DNA of 64,000 nt from NCBI GenBank assembly GCA_025403435.1, contig CM046348.1, positions 23,247,899 to 23,311,898 on the forward strand, in the 5' to 3' direction. This DNA is from Artocarpus heterophyllus (taxonomy: Eukaryota; Streptophyta; Magnoliopsida; Rosales; Moraceae). A program made the position numbers and the translations under genes. Positions 47,886 through 64,000 of the stretch are shown piece by piece; position 1 is the stretch's first letter; every line of letters starts with the position of its first letter. The notes under the pieces were generated by a model. The model was not told where the DNA came from and did no database searches. It saw nothing but the letters and a program-made list of their open reading frames with translations.

Positions 47886-48417
47886 GGATGTGATACTAAT
47901 ACGAGATATTTATCTTTTAAACTTTATATTTTAAGTTAATTTAAAACATATACCTTTGGTTTTAGATCTCATCAAATTTATACCTTTGGATTTAATGTAC
48001 TACATAAATTTATACTTTTTTTCCAATTAATATTCAATTTTGATCTAAAAAATTGTCCAAAATACTCTCAAAATGAAAAATAAGAGAGCTTTATAAATTA
48101 AAAAAAAAAAACACTTTATGCTAAGGTTTTTTACTTTAAAAAAGTATAGAATACCCCAAAAATAGGTGTTTTGTGTGTTTTTATTTTTGTCTTCTTTTTA
48201 CTTTTTGAAAATTACGATTCTCTCTAATTTGCTTTAAGGTAATTTCGTCATTTTAAAGGTCAAAAATTAACTATTGACTAAAGTAAGATATAAATTTGTA
48301 TTAAATGTAATATAAAAATATAAATTTGATGAGATTCAAAATAGAAGCTATAGTGTTTGAGCAAACTTATAATACATGATATAAAAAGATAAATAACCAT
48401 ACTAATACATCCCATCC
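47886..48417. mobile_element. Fold-back MITE, ~0.53 kb (copy 2)
   Basis: Counterpart of 22216-22763 with a single TTATAATACATGATATAAAA unit in the right arm. No coding sequence. Confidence 0.6.
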
Positions 48418-50360
48418 TTCTGTTTAATCTAGTGAATATATATTTATAGTAAAAAAGGGGGTCTTTTTATCTGGGTTTTATTGATAGTGTTTTGTTTCTG
48501 ATTGTATGTTAGGTTCGATTAGAATCCTTTTTTTTCTGCATATCTAATTGCTAAAAAACATACACATACACTTGTAGGTCATTTTTTATTGCTTAGAAAT
48601 AATAATTCTTTCTTCCAATAATTTCATATGAAGTTGGTAAAAGAATATCTTTCCCTTTACTAAATAGCACAGTTTTAATTCTTATTGTAATTAAATAGAC
48701 TTTTAAAAATATTAAAGTAATAGCATTTTCATAATTTTGTGCTTTTTTAAACACTAACATTCCTAATTTTACCCTATCTTCTTCAAAAACACCTAAAACA
48801 ACTTTCTCCCTCATTTCCCTCATCTCTCCTCCTCTTTTCTCTCTGACTCCAACGGCAATTCGGTGACCTCGTGTGACTCCGATGACAAATTCAGCAGTTC
48901 CCTTCACGATCAACACCTCCCTTTGTGACTCTGACACTCCTCTTTGTACGACTCCAGCAACTTTTCCTAGTGCAGCTCTTGCGATCTTCGCTTGATTTCA
49001 AACTCTCGGACTCCGGCACTTCTCCTCATGCTACTCCTGATGCAAGCTCCTGCGATTTGACCTCGCAACTCTGACACTCCTTTACACGCTTCTCCCTTGC
49101 CTAGCCCCTACGATCTTCACTCAATTTGGCCCCACGTGATGGTAATGATAGACGGCTCTAGCGATCTAAAAATAGAGGAAAGGATGAGAGAGAACACGAA
49201 GAGCACACCGATAGAGAATGGAAGAGAGGAACATGAAGGGAGAAGAAAGAGAAAGCAAGGAAGAAAAATATATAAATTGTTATTAACTTAAAGTTAGGAT
49301 TATTTTTGTCATTCTAACTAATTCATAAATGTGTATTTATATTTTTTTGCCTATTTATTAGCTTTGTTTTAAACTTGGGCTATTAATTTTTATTCAATTA
49401 TAAGTTTGGTCTATTTCCCTCATTCTCCCTTAATTAATTCGCATTTGATATATATATATTATATACTATATATATATTTTGGGGAAGGAAGGAATTAAAC
49501 CACCATTTATTGGGAATAAAATAAATAGAATAAATATAATAATCTTAAGTAAATAGCCATTTTAGATTAAAATGAAATTTATTTTGCATAAAATGATGTA
49601 GAGAAAAACACAAAATAACAATGAAAATAACGAAAAACAAAACAAGAGAAAGAGAAGAAGAAAAAGAAGAAAGAGGAAGACGGTTAAATTAAAAATTTAA
49701 GTGGTTTAAAAAGAGCACGTGATTCTACGAATGCTATTAGACTTTAATATTTTTTTGAAAATGTGTTATTGCTACATTAAGAATTGAAATTGCGTAATTT
49801 AGTACCAATTTCACTTTTTTCTTTTTTCTTTTTAAAAGAAAATCGTAGATTACAAAACTAATTAAAGGAAAATCTCGGATTATTATTAGTATTTATTTTT
49901 GAAAGGCAAATTAACCTTGGATTTTGCATTCGCACAATTGATATTGATTCATAATTAATGAACATTGAAAATAAAGGAAGGAAAATATTTTGAAAGAGCA
50001 AGTGAACTCCAAGTATACCCAATTTTACATTAATCTCACGGTAACAATTCTTTTATTTTTGGGCCATTTATTTTAGTATTTATGACTTAAAACCACCTCT
50101 AACATGTGATATAATATATACCCGAATGCTAAAATTCCATATTTATGTAAAAAAAAATGTTTTCAAATGTTCAAATTTCATAATCAAATATTGTTATACT
50201 TTAACATCAAAAATTTTGGAAGGTTAAAGTGGTGAAAAATTTTGCACAACGAAGTATAAATATAAAAATTTTATTATTTGATTGCTTACTGATTAATGCG
50301 TATGAAATTTAAAATAATAATTTGTTTAATACATCGCAAGTTCTTATAAAAATTTAAATA
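48418..50360. other. Intergenic region with a CT-rich repeat-like block (copy 2)
   Basis: Counterpart of 22764-24684; the GC-richer block lies at about 48785-49265. The short open frames differ from those in copy 1 because of indels, so coding is unlikely. Confidence 0.5.
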
Positions 50361-50766
50361 TGTAACACCCAAAATGGGGTTAGTAAATAATTGAAATTAA
50401 AAAATATAACGGATTAAACTAATCCAAAATAAAAATAGACTATTACCAGAAAGAGGTAAAATACTTGTTTTGGAGTCTTTAAATTAAAAATAATAAAAGT
50501 CCAACATTACAAAATGTTTCAAAAAGTAAACAGACCTAGGATATTGTCGTATCGATACAGTTTCTATACACATGATACAATATCACATTGAGAATTAAAT
50601 ATTAAATACAGCAAAACTGCACATAAGCTGTCTCGGGCTTTGGGCCCTGAAAATAACAACTAAGTGTGACTAGCAACAAACACAATCTATAATATACTGA
50701 AAAGGAGGGAAAACATAAAAAGGGGTGAGCCAAATGCTCAATAGGGAAAAGGATTACGATAGGAAA
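50361..50766 (-). mobile_element. Truncated copy of the 3.8 kb solo LTR (copy 2)
   Basis: Starts TGTAACACCC like the element at 24685 and follows it for about 400 bp, then is cut off exactly where the reverse gypsy LTR begins at 50767. The remaining 3.4 kb are missing here. Confidence 0.85.
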
Positions 50767-52194
50767 TGTCACACCCCGAAGTACGGGAGGTGACGTGGCG
50801 GATTATTTAAATTAATTACAAGAGAATTTAATTAAAAATCAAGAGTTTAGGGGTTGGATTAAATATAAAATGTAAGGTTCTTTAAAAACAACACCTGATA
50901 AAAGAGTTCATATACATTAGGCAATTAAAATCATTAAACGAATAATAATAAAACAATAAAGTCGCGAGTATGGGTCCCACAGATCCACAACTTGTGCACA
51001 CACATGGTACTGACAATATCATAAATACAACCCCAGTCCAAGTACAAATAAAGTTAAAATCTTACATGCCTTGATTGAAATAATACAAATAAGTTTACTA
51101 ATCCCTCTATTGCTCCAGTGTCTTGTCCGAAGAATCCTCTCCAAACCTAAATGGAAAACCATCTAGAAGGTGGAAAATTTAAAACAAATAAAACGTAAGC
51201 CAAAAGGCTCAGTAGGACTATGTTTTATAAAATAATTTAATTTAAAGAAATATTTCATTATTCAGGAATTATTTGAAAGAAACCTTAAATGAATAAATAA
51301 ATAAATTTGAGTAANNNNNNNNNNNNNNNNNNNNNNNNNNNNNNNNNNNNNNNNNNNNNNNNNNNNNNNNNNNNNNNNNNNNNNNNNNNNNNNNNNNNNN
51401 NNNNNNNNNNNNNNTCATTCTATAAGATTGGAATTTAAATCAGGGTTCAAAACAGTGAAAACGGGTAAAAATCACAAAATTTTCTATGCCTCGGTCCGCC
51501 TGCCAGACTCCCTGCTTCAGCCGGCCGAACTGTACAGTTCGGCCTACCGGAAGCCAGGTCCGGTCGGCCGGTCATTTTCCCAAGTTCAGCCCGCCGAACG
51601 GAAGAACACCGGCCTGCCGATCCCTATTCCGGCCTGCCAAACACAGGCCGAACTGGAAAAACCCAGAAATTCCAGCCACGGGTTTCTCGATCCCCAAAAT
51701 TCAAATCTTGATTCTAACCTGTTTTTCTCAATTCTCAGGCATAACAAACAATCAGAGTTGATAGAAAAATAGACTAGAACACATTTGGACTCATTTAAAC
51801 AATATTTAAACTCAAAAATCTCAAAAATTAGAAAATGAGAAAATAAGGAGAAAAATGAAAAATCTTGGATCCAATCCGTTTTTCTTCAATCTAAGCTTAG
51901 ATTCTAGTTGTTCTAAGTTCATTTAACTCAAATCCAAGGTTTTCTAAGCTTAAACAAACCTAGATTTCAAAAATGCACAAAATTGAAAATTTTGAAAAAA
52001 GTTTAGAAATTTCAAAACTAACCTCGAATCGAAGCTTCAATCTGCGTTCTCGGTTACCAAATCATGTTCCCGAGCTTCCTCCTTGCTAACCCGAAGCTTG
52101 GATTCAAATTTGATTTCAAAAATTTGAGGAGAATTTTTGAAATCAAATTCGAATCCAAGCAGAAAACCGAGAGAGAGAGAGTGAAGAGAGCCAC

Positions 52195-52252
<58 letters not shown>

Positions 52253-52545
52253 GAAGAGAGAGAATAAATAGAGAAAATCGGTGGACGGTTTTACTGTGCG
52301 AAAACCATGTGCCGCCTATGGTTTTGTAAATCGGAGTATTTTTAACATTTTACAAATTGTTGTATTTTAAAACTCCAAAACATCATTTTAAAACAATAAA
52401 AAATCATTTGAATTCATCAAATTAACAAAACAACCAGAAATTCAAAATTCAACCCAATAATCAAATTAATGTTAAAACATTAATTATGGCACACTAATTC
52501 ATCATTTACATTACATTAACATTAAATAAATTTCAGAGCATTACA
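50767..52545 (-). repeat. Reverse-oriented gypsy LTR without target duplication, with gap
   Basis: Reads as the reverse complement of the LTR at 3313-5483: right edge TGTAATGCTC at 52545, left edge ...GGGGTGTGACA at 50767. It contains diverged GGCAGGCCGA-type hairpin units (about 51490-51652) and a long GA tract (52197-52250) that is the CT tract of the LTR. The part matching LTR positions about 1060-1640 is partly replaced by the 100-N gap. No internal retroelement sequence flanks it. The bases outside are GGAAA on the left and CATAC on the right, so no target duplication is present. It is more diverged than the LTR pair of the complete element. Confidence 0.88.
51315..51414. other. Assembly gap (100 N)
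   Basis: Exactly 100 N, the conventional size for a gap of unknown length, inside the reverse-oriented LTR. The missing sequence may be far longer than 100 bp, and a whole element could be collapsed here. Confidence 0.99.
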
Positions 52546-54820
52546 CATACATTCCAATCTTCTGTTCAAATAGATAGAATCAAACCACATGATTTGCACA
52601 TAGGTCACTTGTAAGAACAAAAATGAGATTTTATCACTCTCAAGTTTTGTTTCACATTTATACTCTCATTTAACATTTTTTTTATCTACTCTCATTTAAT
52701 AATGGGCTGTGTATATATTTCTTTTCGATATTGTTTACTGATATCTCATCATATTTAATGCTTAACTCATCTTTTTTTGTATTCAAATTCAAATTTTGGT
52801 GAACAATATCGATTTATTAAATAAATTGCGTATTAAAAATGAGAAGAAATGTACACACAAACCTTTCCTAAATAAAAGATCAGATAAAAAAAGGCATCAA
52901 GTGAGAATATAAATTTGAAATAAAATTTAGGAGTAATAAAATCTTATTTTTGCCCTTATAGGTGACCCATATGCGAATCATGTGGACTTAATTCCATCTG
53001 TTTGAACAAAAAATTGAAAATTTAGGAGACAAAGTGAAGAGCTTTAAAAGTTCATGAGTAAAATATTGATTTTTAAAATTTGGTGGGTAAAGTGAGGAGT
53101 TTTAAAAATTCAAGGGGTAAAGTGGTGATTTTTAAAGTTTAAGAGCAAAGCGTGAGAGATCATAAAATTTAAGAGCTATTAGTGTTAATATTTGTTAATT
53201 ATTTAACCTCTTTTAGGCACTGATTTAGTTACATAAAAATGGTTTCTTAGAATTTACGCTCCATTTATGGCGTAATATCCTTGCATATCTTGGTAGTCTA
53301 ACAAAGAAGGACATGACATAACCATCTTAACTAGTGTCATTGCTTACAGATATATTAATCAAAATCCAATTTGTCCTTTCTTGGTCGCTGCATGCGCGTT
53401 ATATAATAATTGATTAGGTAGTGATAATTGCTCCCCATGCATGAATAAAGTTGGGTTTTTAAATAGGTGTGCAGAGGGTAGTCTAAATCATCAATTTAAA
53501 TTTGATAATTTAACATATAAATTTTATATTGTAGTATTTTATCATAAAATGTGAGAGTTTTTATCATATTTACTGTTTAAAAGACCTGTACAAGACTCTG
53601 CAACTCAAGTCTTCCAAACACCGTAAACGGCTACACAAGTCAAGTCTCCCTACAAACAGCATGCTATGCAACTTGAGTCACCTTTCTTTTGCCCAATCTA
53701 ACCCCAGGAAATTTCTAACGTGATTACCAGAAATGCAACCTATCTTTGAATGTATATTTTTCAGCTATCAAATTTGTAAAAACAAAAGCAATTTTGACTA
53801 GATTTGAAGGTCAAAATAGAGCCTTATTGGTAAAAGTAAAAGAACCTTGTTATAAATAATTCTATAGAAAAAAAAAATAATTAACTCATGTTTCTATCAT
53901 CCAATGGACCACTTTTAAAAATGTTGTGGTGTTTGTTATGGTGTTCAATAAACTTAATTTTTAATTCATCAATTTTAGCTTAAAAAATATAAAATTCTCA
54001 CATGTTATAATATTTTGAGTTTTAGCTCTCGATTCTACGTCACTTCTTAAACGCAAGAATTTTTCTGTCCAAGAAAGAGTTAGAGAACTGAACATAGACA
54101 ACAGACCCCAGCTGCAAAGCAAGTTTTGCGAGTCTATATCGCTACTGCGATGTTTGCACGCTGCTCTACTTGGATTTTTGGTGCTCCAAGAAAACAAAGA
54201 AGTAACAAAACGAAGCGCGTATGTTGGGGGATTTTTTAGGTGAGTACCGAAAAAGTATTTATTATGAGTATTGTCTTTTTAGTCATTCAATTTCTAAAAA
54301 ATAAAAACTAAAAAAATTCATTTCATTTTCAAAAATTAAAAACTCATTACTTATAAAATTATAGACTTTAGTTTAATATATAATATAATATCAGACTAAG
54401 TCTACTACTATTTTATTAATAATAAAGTTATAATTCGAAACATAGTTAAATATAATTGCTCCAATAATTTTGATGATGTAATGTACAAAAACAAAACCCT
54501 TCAAATAAAATCCATACGCAAAAGCCACTGACAATAATTCCTTTCATTCGTTCATCCAATAGCCGAAAAACGGGACGTTTACCTCATCTTTTTTGGTCGT
54601 GACTCGTATCATGTATAAAGGACGACTAATTAAATATTATAATATTTCAGGAAGACAAGTGAGAGTCGGTCGCCCACCAGGAGCCACCATGACTCCCACC
54701 GATTGCTTTTTGTAATATAATGTATATTGTTATAATATGTCGACGGAAATTCAAGGAGGCTTCTGGGAATGAGTCATGCCACTTGCGAAACAACAATGAA
54801 AAACCCGGTTGAATCAGGCC

Positions 54821-54861
<41 letters not shown>

Positions 54862-56162
54862 ATTTTTTTTTGCATAGGTGGTGACAAGGTGGATAGAGAG
54901 ATATTTCTTGTGTTTGTTTTGTGGGTTCAAATATAGAATTTAGATTTTGAATAGAAGTGTGGATTCAAATTAATCTTTAGTATATTTATAGTTTTAAACT
55001 TAATTCGTAAAGTTTTAGTCCCCTAGAAAAAATTTCACACGATTTGAATATAAATGTTTTTTATTTTTCTCTCTCTTGTATTTTTAGAAAAAAATATCAT
55101 ATTTTTTTTAATTTTATATCGAATTGAAACGATTTTTCTTTTGTTGCATTTATAGTGACGAGATTAATAAATCAAGATCTTTGTTACACATTTAAATATA
55201 TGACGAACATTAAGGTTTTGTTAGACGTAGTGATGAGATTAATAAATCAATATCTTTATTATATATTTAAATATATAACGAATGTTAAGGTTTTGTTAGA
55301 TTTGTTAGGAAACAAAATAATTTTTTACTATCTATCCAGATATAAATTCAGATTTTATTCTCTATTCAGATTAACATTTTAAGTGTACATTCAAATGTTA
55401 ATTTAAATAGCAGTTTAAGTCACACAATTCAAATCTTACCACTCAGATCAAAAGATTGACATCAATATAATTTGAATCAGTGTACCAAAAGGTAAAATTC
55501 CACAAATTTATGGTACAACTAATAACAATGTTTTTATATTATCTATGAGAACTTGGTGACGTGATAATATGGCTTGACATGGCTAAGCACAAGTTAAGGA
55601 CAAATAGAAGAAAAGGAGTTCTTATGAAGAATTGAGCTTGAAACATTCTTTGATTGGGTTCTGATCTTCACTCGCCAGTGTAATGTTTTTTCTTCTTTAT
55701 GCATTGATTTTCAATCTTCCCAATTTATTTCTAGTGAAAATAGGAATTGTAAATGAAATGGGAATTCGAGGACTGAAGTTGCAAAATCATAATTTATTGC
55801 TTTCTTATCTACCAAGAAAGTCTATATCATTTATTTCGTTGTTTTGTCCAGGAGACAAGTCAAAGTCATAAATTCAACTTTGTAGTCGTACGCGCTTAAT
55901 TCTTTTTATTACTATTAAATTAAGATATGATTTTTAATTTGGACAACAACGTAAAATATACAATAACCCCTCATGCCCTTTTTTGCTCAAGAGCATCAAT
56001 TAAGCTGCATTTTATAAAATAATAAATGAGATTTACAAAAGACTACAACAATTCTCCTCTATGCACCTCTAGAACGTCTAGAATGGTTTATAAATTTCAT
56101 ATTATTCACACTCTACTATAATAGTGTAAAAAGGGGGTAAAAGGGACACTCAAAAGAAACAA
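52546..56162. other. Intergenic region left of the LysM kinase gene
   Basis: No supported gene. Holds a TA microsatellite (54824-54858) and a 75-bp tandem repeat (55157-55306). Unlike sequence left of 50767, nothing here matches copy 1 of the duplication. Confidence 0.65.
55157..55306 (+). repeat. Tandem repeat, two units of ~75 bp
   Basis: GACGAGATTAATAAATCAA ... GACGAACATTAAGGTTTTG is followed directly by a second, slightly diverged unit with GATGAGATTAATAAATCAA ... AACGAATGTTAAGGTTTTG. Confidence 0.85.
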
Positions 56163-56165
56163 TTA

Positions 56166-56310
56166 GGGTCAGTTTGGTTCGAGTATTTGAATAGAGTATT
56201 TGAATGAAGATTCAAATTTTTGTGAGAGAAAATACTGTAGCAAAATGATTCGAACCAAAATGATTCGAACCGTGATTCGAGTAAAGAAAATGCTCAAACC
56301 AAACACACCC
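56166..56310. mobile_element. Tourist-like MITE (145 bp) behind the LysM kinase gene
   Basis: Inverted ends: GGGTCAGTTTGGTTCGAG on the left and, on the minus strand from the right, GGGTGTGTTTGGTTTGAG. The flanking trinucleotide TTA at 56163-56165 is repeated at 56311-56313. TTA target duplication and GGGTGTGTTTGG-type ends are hallmarks of PIF/Harbinger-derived Tourist MITEs. It sits 21 bp past the stop codon of the gene on the minus strand, so inside its 3' untranslated region or terminator area. Confidence 0.82.
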
Positions 56311-56331
56311 TTAACATTGCGCCAAGAGATT

Positions 56332-61947
<5,616 letters not shown>

Positions 61948-62149
61948 GATCTTTTTCGCCCGAGGATTCCTGTTTTGTCTGAAAAGAACCCAAATCGGGA
62001 ATGGGGTTTTTTCTGCTAACGGGATTGGCCACGAGAAGAACAGAAATGGTGGTAACTGGTGTGGTGTTTTGGGGGGTTTTAGACCGTTGACTGGTGAGAC
62101 TTGGTCGTGGTTTATCTCTTTTCTATTGTTTTTGGGTGTCGTTACGTAT

Positions 62150-62858
62150 TCCAATTAGTAATTTGATGTTAGATAATGTAATTTAAATTAAGATTTAAAT
62201 TAATAGTTTAAATTATTATCTGAATTAATGTATTTAAGTTTTAATATAAATATAGAATAAAATTAAAATTTTGTTTAGAGAGATATTAAAAATAGTTGTT
62301 GATTTATTAATAAATCTAATAAAATATTAACATATTCTAAAAAATATGTAATATAGATATTAATTTATTTATCTCTTCACTAGGAACATAATGAAAAAAG
62401 AATAATCTTAATTGGATATCAAATAAAGAAGTTATGATTTTTTTTCTCAAATATAAAAAAGAGAATTTTTAGTTTTTACTGTACTAGAGATATCCAAATA
62501 TCAAAAGTTTAAGGGGATAAGAACTCTAAAAACTTAAAATTTTGATACTCAAAGAATCTAAATTTTAGGAGAAATAAACATGTATCTAAAAAATTCTTCT
62601 TGATACTCGAATCTAAATTTTAGTCTATTAAGTTTAAATAATACTCAAAACAAACAAGCCAAATAGATTTTATTATATTTATTAATAAATTAACAAACTT
62701 TTTTACACTATATCTCTAAACACAAATTCTAATTTTATTTTATATTTATATTAAAACTTAAATGTATATTTAAATATTGATTTAAATAACAATTTAAATT
62801 ATTAATTTAAATTTTAATTTAAATCATTCAACTGAAATGAAATCATTAATCCAAGTAT
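62150..62858. mobile_element. Fold-back element (~0.7 kb) upstream of the LysM kinase gene
   Basis: Left part (about 62178-62340: TTTAAATTAATAGTTTAAAT, AGTTTTAATATAAATATAGA, TTTATTAATAAATCTAATA) is matched by its reverse complement at about 62665-62825. The long inverted repeat is AT-rich and degenerate, with no coding sequence between the arms. It begins roughly 200 bp upstream of the start codon at 61947. Confidence 0.72.
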
Positions 62859-63600
62859 ACTAAAGAACCATTAGATTCTCAATTCTGGATGAGGTTTTTT
62901 TAGAAGGAAACAATCATGGGTTGGGAGAACTGAAAAAGAGTTGTACCTGTTTCATTGTCGTACTTGCCGTTTGGGAGTACCAAACAGTGGAAATTTCCCG
63001 CGATGTTTAACTGCTTCCTGTCTGACGTGTCGACAGCAGCCGTCTATTATTAGACAAAATAGCAGCCACCATATGGTGAGCGGCCCTTTAATAATTGTTT
63101 TTGGTGACTCGTACTGATAAAGCAAACAATGCATTTTTAAAAGTCCCCATAGATTAGCGGTGGATCTCAACTGCAGGACATGGAGATGGAGTCCTGACGG
63201 TCAGACGGTCAAAGGCGTGTGAATGTGGTTGGTTGGGCCCCCTATTTGGTGGCTGCTGGCTTATGCAGCCAGTGTGACCTTTGTTTGGACTTTCAAGCCA
63301 AATTGACGATCCTGCTGGCTTCAACGTTTGAAAAAAAAATCAGAAAGAAAATTGGTGATCCTTTTGGCACGCGGGTTTAAAATAATACATGGGTTTGAAC
63401 GATATCGTTTCAACTTGTAACAGTGGTTTTAATTGATTATTGAAATAAAAAAGTTTAAATAAAGAATAAAATATCACATAAAAAATTAGTATTTAAAAAT
63501 TATAGTTTCTAAAAAATAAAAAAAAGAATAAGAGTGATTTTATTATCACTTTTTTTTTCCTTCATTATAAACAGCTATAAGGTCTAATTGTTTAAGTTTG
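62859..63600. other. Intergenic stretch right of the fold-back element
   Basis: No gene supported on either strand; somewhat less AT-rich around 62990-63330, AT-rich after that. Confidence 0.6.
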
Positions 63601-63610
63601 AGGTCTTGTG

Positions 63611-63961
63611 ATAGGGTTCAAAGGATTTTGAAAATGAACAGTACGAGTATCTGGAGAAAACTGTGGAAAATCTTAATATAGAACAGAGAATGTCAAGGCA
63701 GAGACCTTTTTTGTTTTTGTTTTTTCTTTTTTTTTTTGTTTTTGTTTTTACTACGAAGAGCAGACATTATTTAAGGGAATCTGATAAAAAGAGCCTTTGT
63801 TTTTATTGAAATAAATAATTAAATATTGTCACGAATATGTGAATTTCATCTTTGGTGTTGTCTATTGCAGGGTTGTTTCAAAAAGTTAAAAGGACAGGGT
63901 AAATGGGGCTCCATATGGAGAATGGAAGACACCTCTGAACTTAAAGGATATGTGGAGGTAA
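63611..63961 (+). other. Possible exons of an unrecognised gene running off the window
   Basis: Two short open stretches look protein-like. One lies near 63611-63705 (EQYEYLEKTVENLNIEQR in one frame, after a TGATAG acceptor-like site). The other runs from 63871 to about 63958 (CFKKLKGQGKWGSIWRMED, between TATTGCAG and GTAAAA). I do not recognise the family and the splice signals are only plausible, so this is a weak call. Confidence 0.22.
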
Positions 63962-64000
63962 AAGTTAATCATGACATGTTTTAAATGTTTTATGTCATCC

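Larger units (their letters stand above)
34709..50766 (+). repeat. Segmental duplication, copy 2
   Basis: Second copy of the block that opens the window, in direct orientation. It starts where 'aagtgttagata' matches base 1 and ends at 50766, where homology to copy 1 stops exactly at the TGTCAC edge of a reverse-oriented gypsy LTR. It contains complete copies of the SLAH and dirigent genes, both open. The empty site for the copy 1 gypsy insertion lies around 37956-37960 ('tttgt' present once). A duplicated 18-bp stretch near 44159-44194 and a 13-bp repeat near 46700 occur only here. Confidence 0.95.

Noticed and set aside
53961..54197. 78-codon minus-strand frame
   Set aside because: No recognisable family, no splice context, and surrounded by AT-rich non-coding sequence.
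62952..63170. 72-codon minus-strand frame near the right end
   Set aside because: No domain or signal; composition as expected by chance.

Overview
This is a plant nuclear DNA window, almost certainly from a eudicot. It is AT-rich, its genes have introns, and it holds long-LTR retrotransposons, MITEs, a SLAC1-type anion channel pair, dirigent genes and a CERK1-type LysM receptor kinase. The species cannot be fixed from the sequence alone. A run of 100 N at 51315-51414 is an assembly gap.

The left and middle parts are dominated by a direct segmental duplication. Copy 1 covers about 1-25094 and copy 2 about 34709-50766. Each copy carries, in the same order, an LTR-like/Copia remnant, a two-exon SLAH-type anion channel gene (12629-14479; 38284-40134), a single-exon dirigent gene (19425-19943; 45119-45637), a locally duplicated non-autonomous hAT element, a fold-back MITE and the start of a 3.8 kb solo LTR. 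Copy 1 alone contains a 9 kb Ty3/gypsy chromovirus (3313-12301) with a 5 bp target duplication. Copy 2 preserves the uninterrupted empty site, so that insertion is younger than the duplication. Copy 2 ends exactly at the edge of a reverse-oriented LTR of the same family (50767-52545) that lacks a target-site duplication, which suggests LTR-mediated rearrangement.

The spacer between the copies (25095-34708) holds the rest of the 3.8 kb solo LTR (TSD TAATA), a LINE RNase H remnant, a 27-G homopolymer, a short tandem repeat and a third, divergent dirigent gene (32535-33113).

The right part (52546-64000) contains one large gene on the minus strand, a LysM receptor-like kinase of the CERK1/LYK1/NFR1 type. 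It can be modelled as 12 exons (56332-61947, 614 aa) with every junction in phase, including a 5-nt micro-exon. Its kinase carries an EYAQYG motif. A Tourist-like MITE lies 21 bp past its stop codon and a 0.7 kb fold-back element begins about 0.2 kb upstream of its start.

Functionally the window combines transport (SLAH anion efflux), apoplastic phenolic coupling (dirigent) and chitin/LCO perception (LysM-RLK). There is no operon-like relation. The main story is genome dynamics: one duplication and several layers of transposons that can be ordered in time. I found no convincing new defence or enzymatic system.
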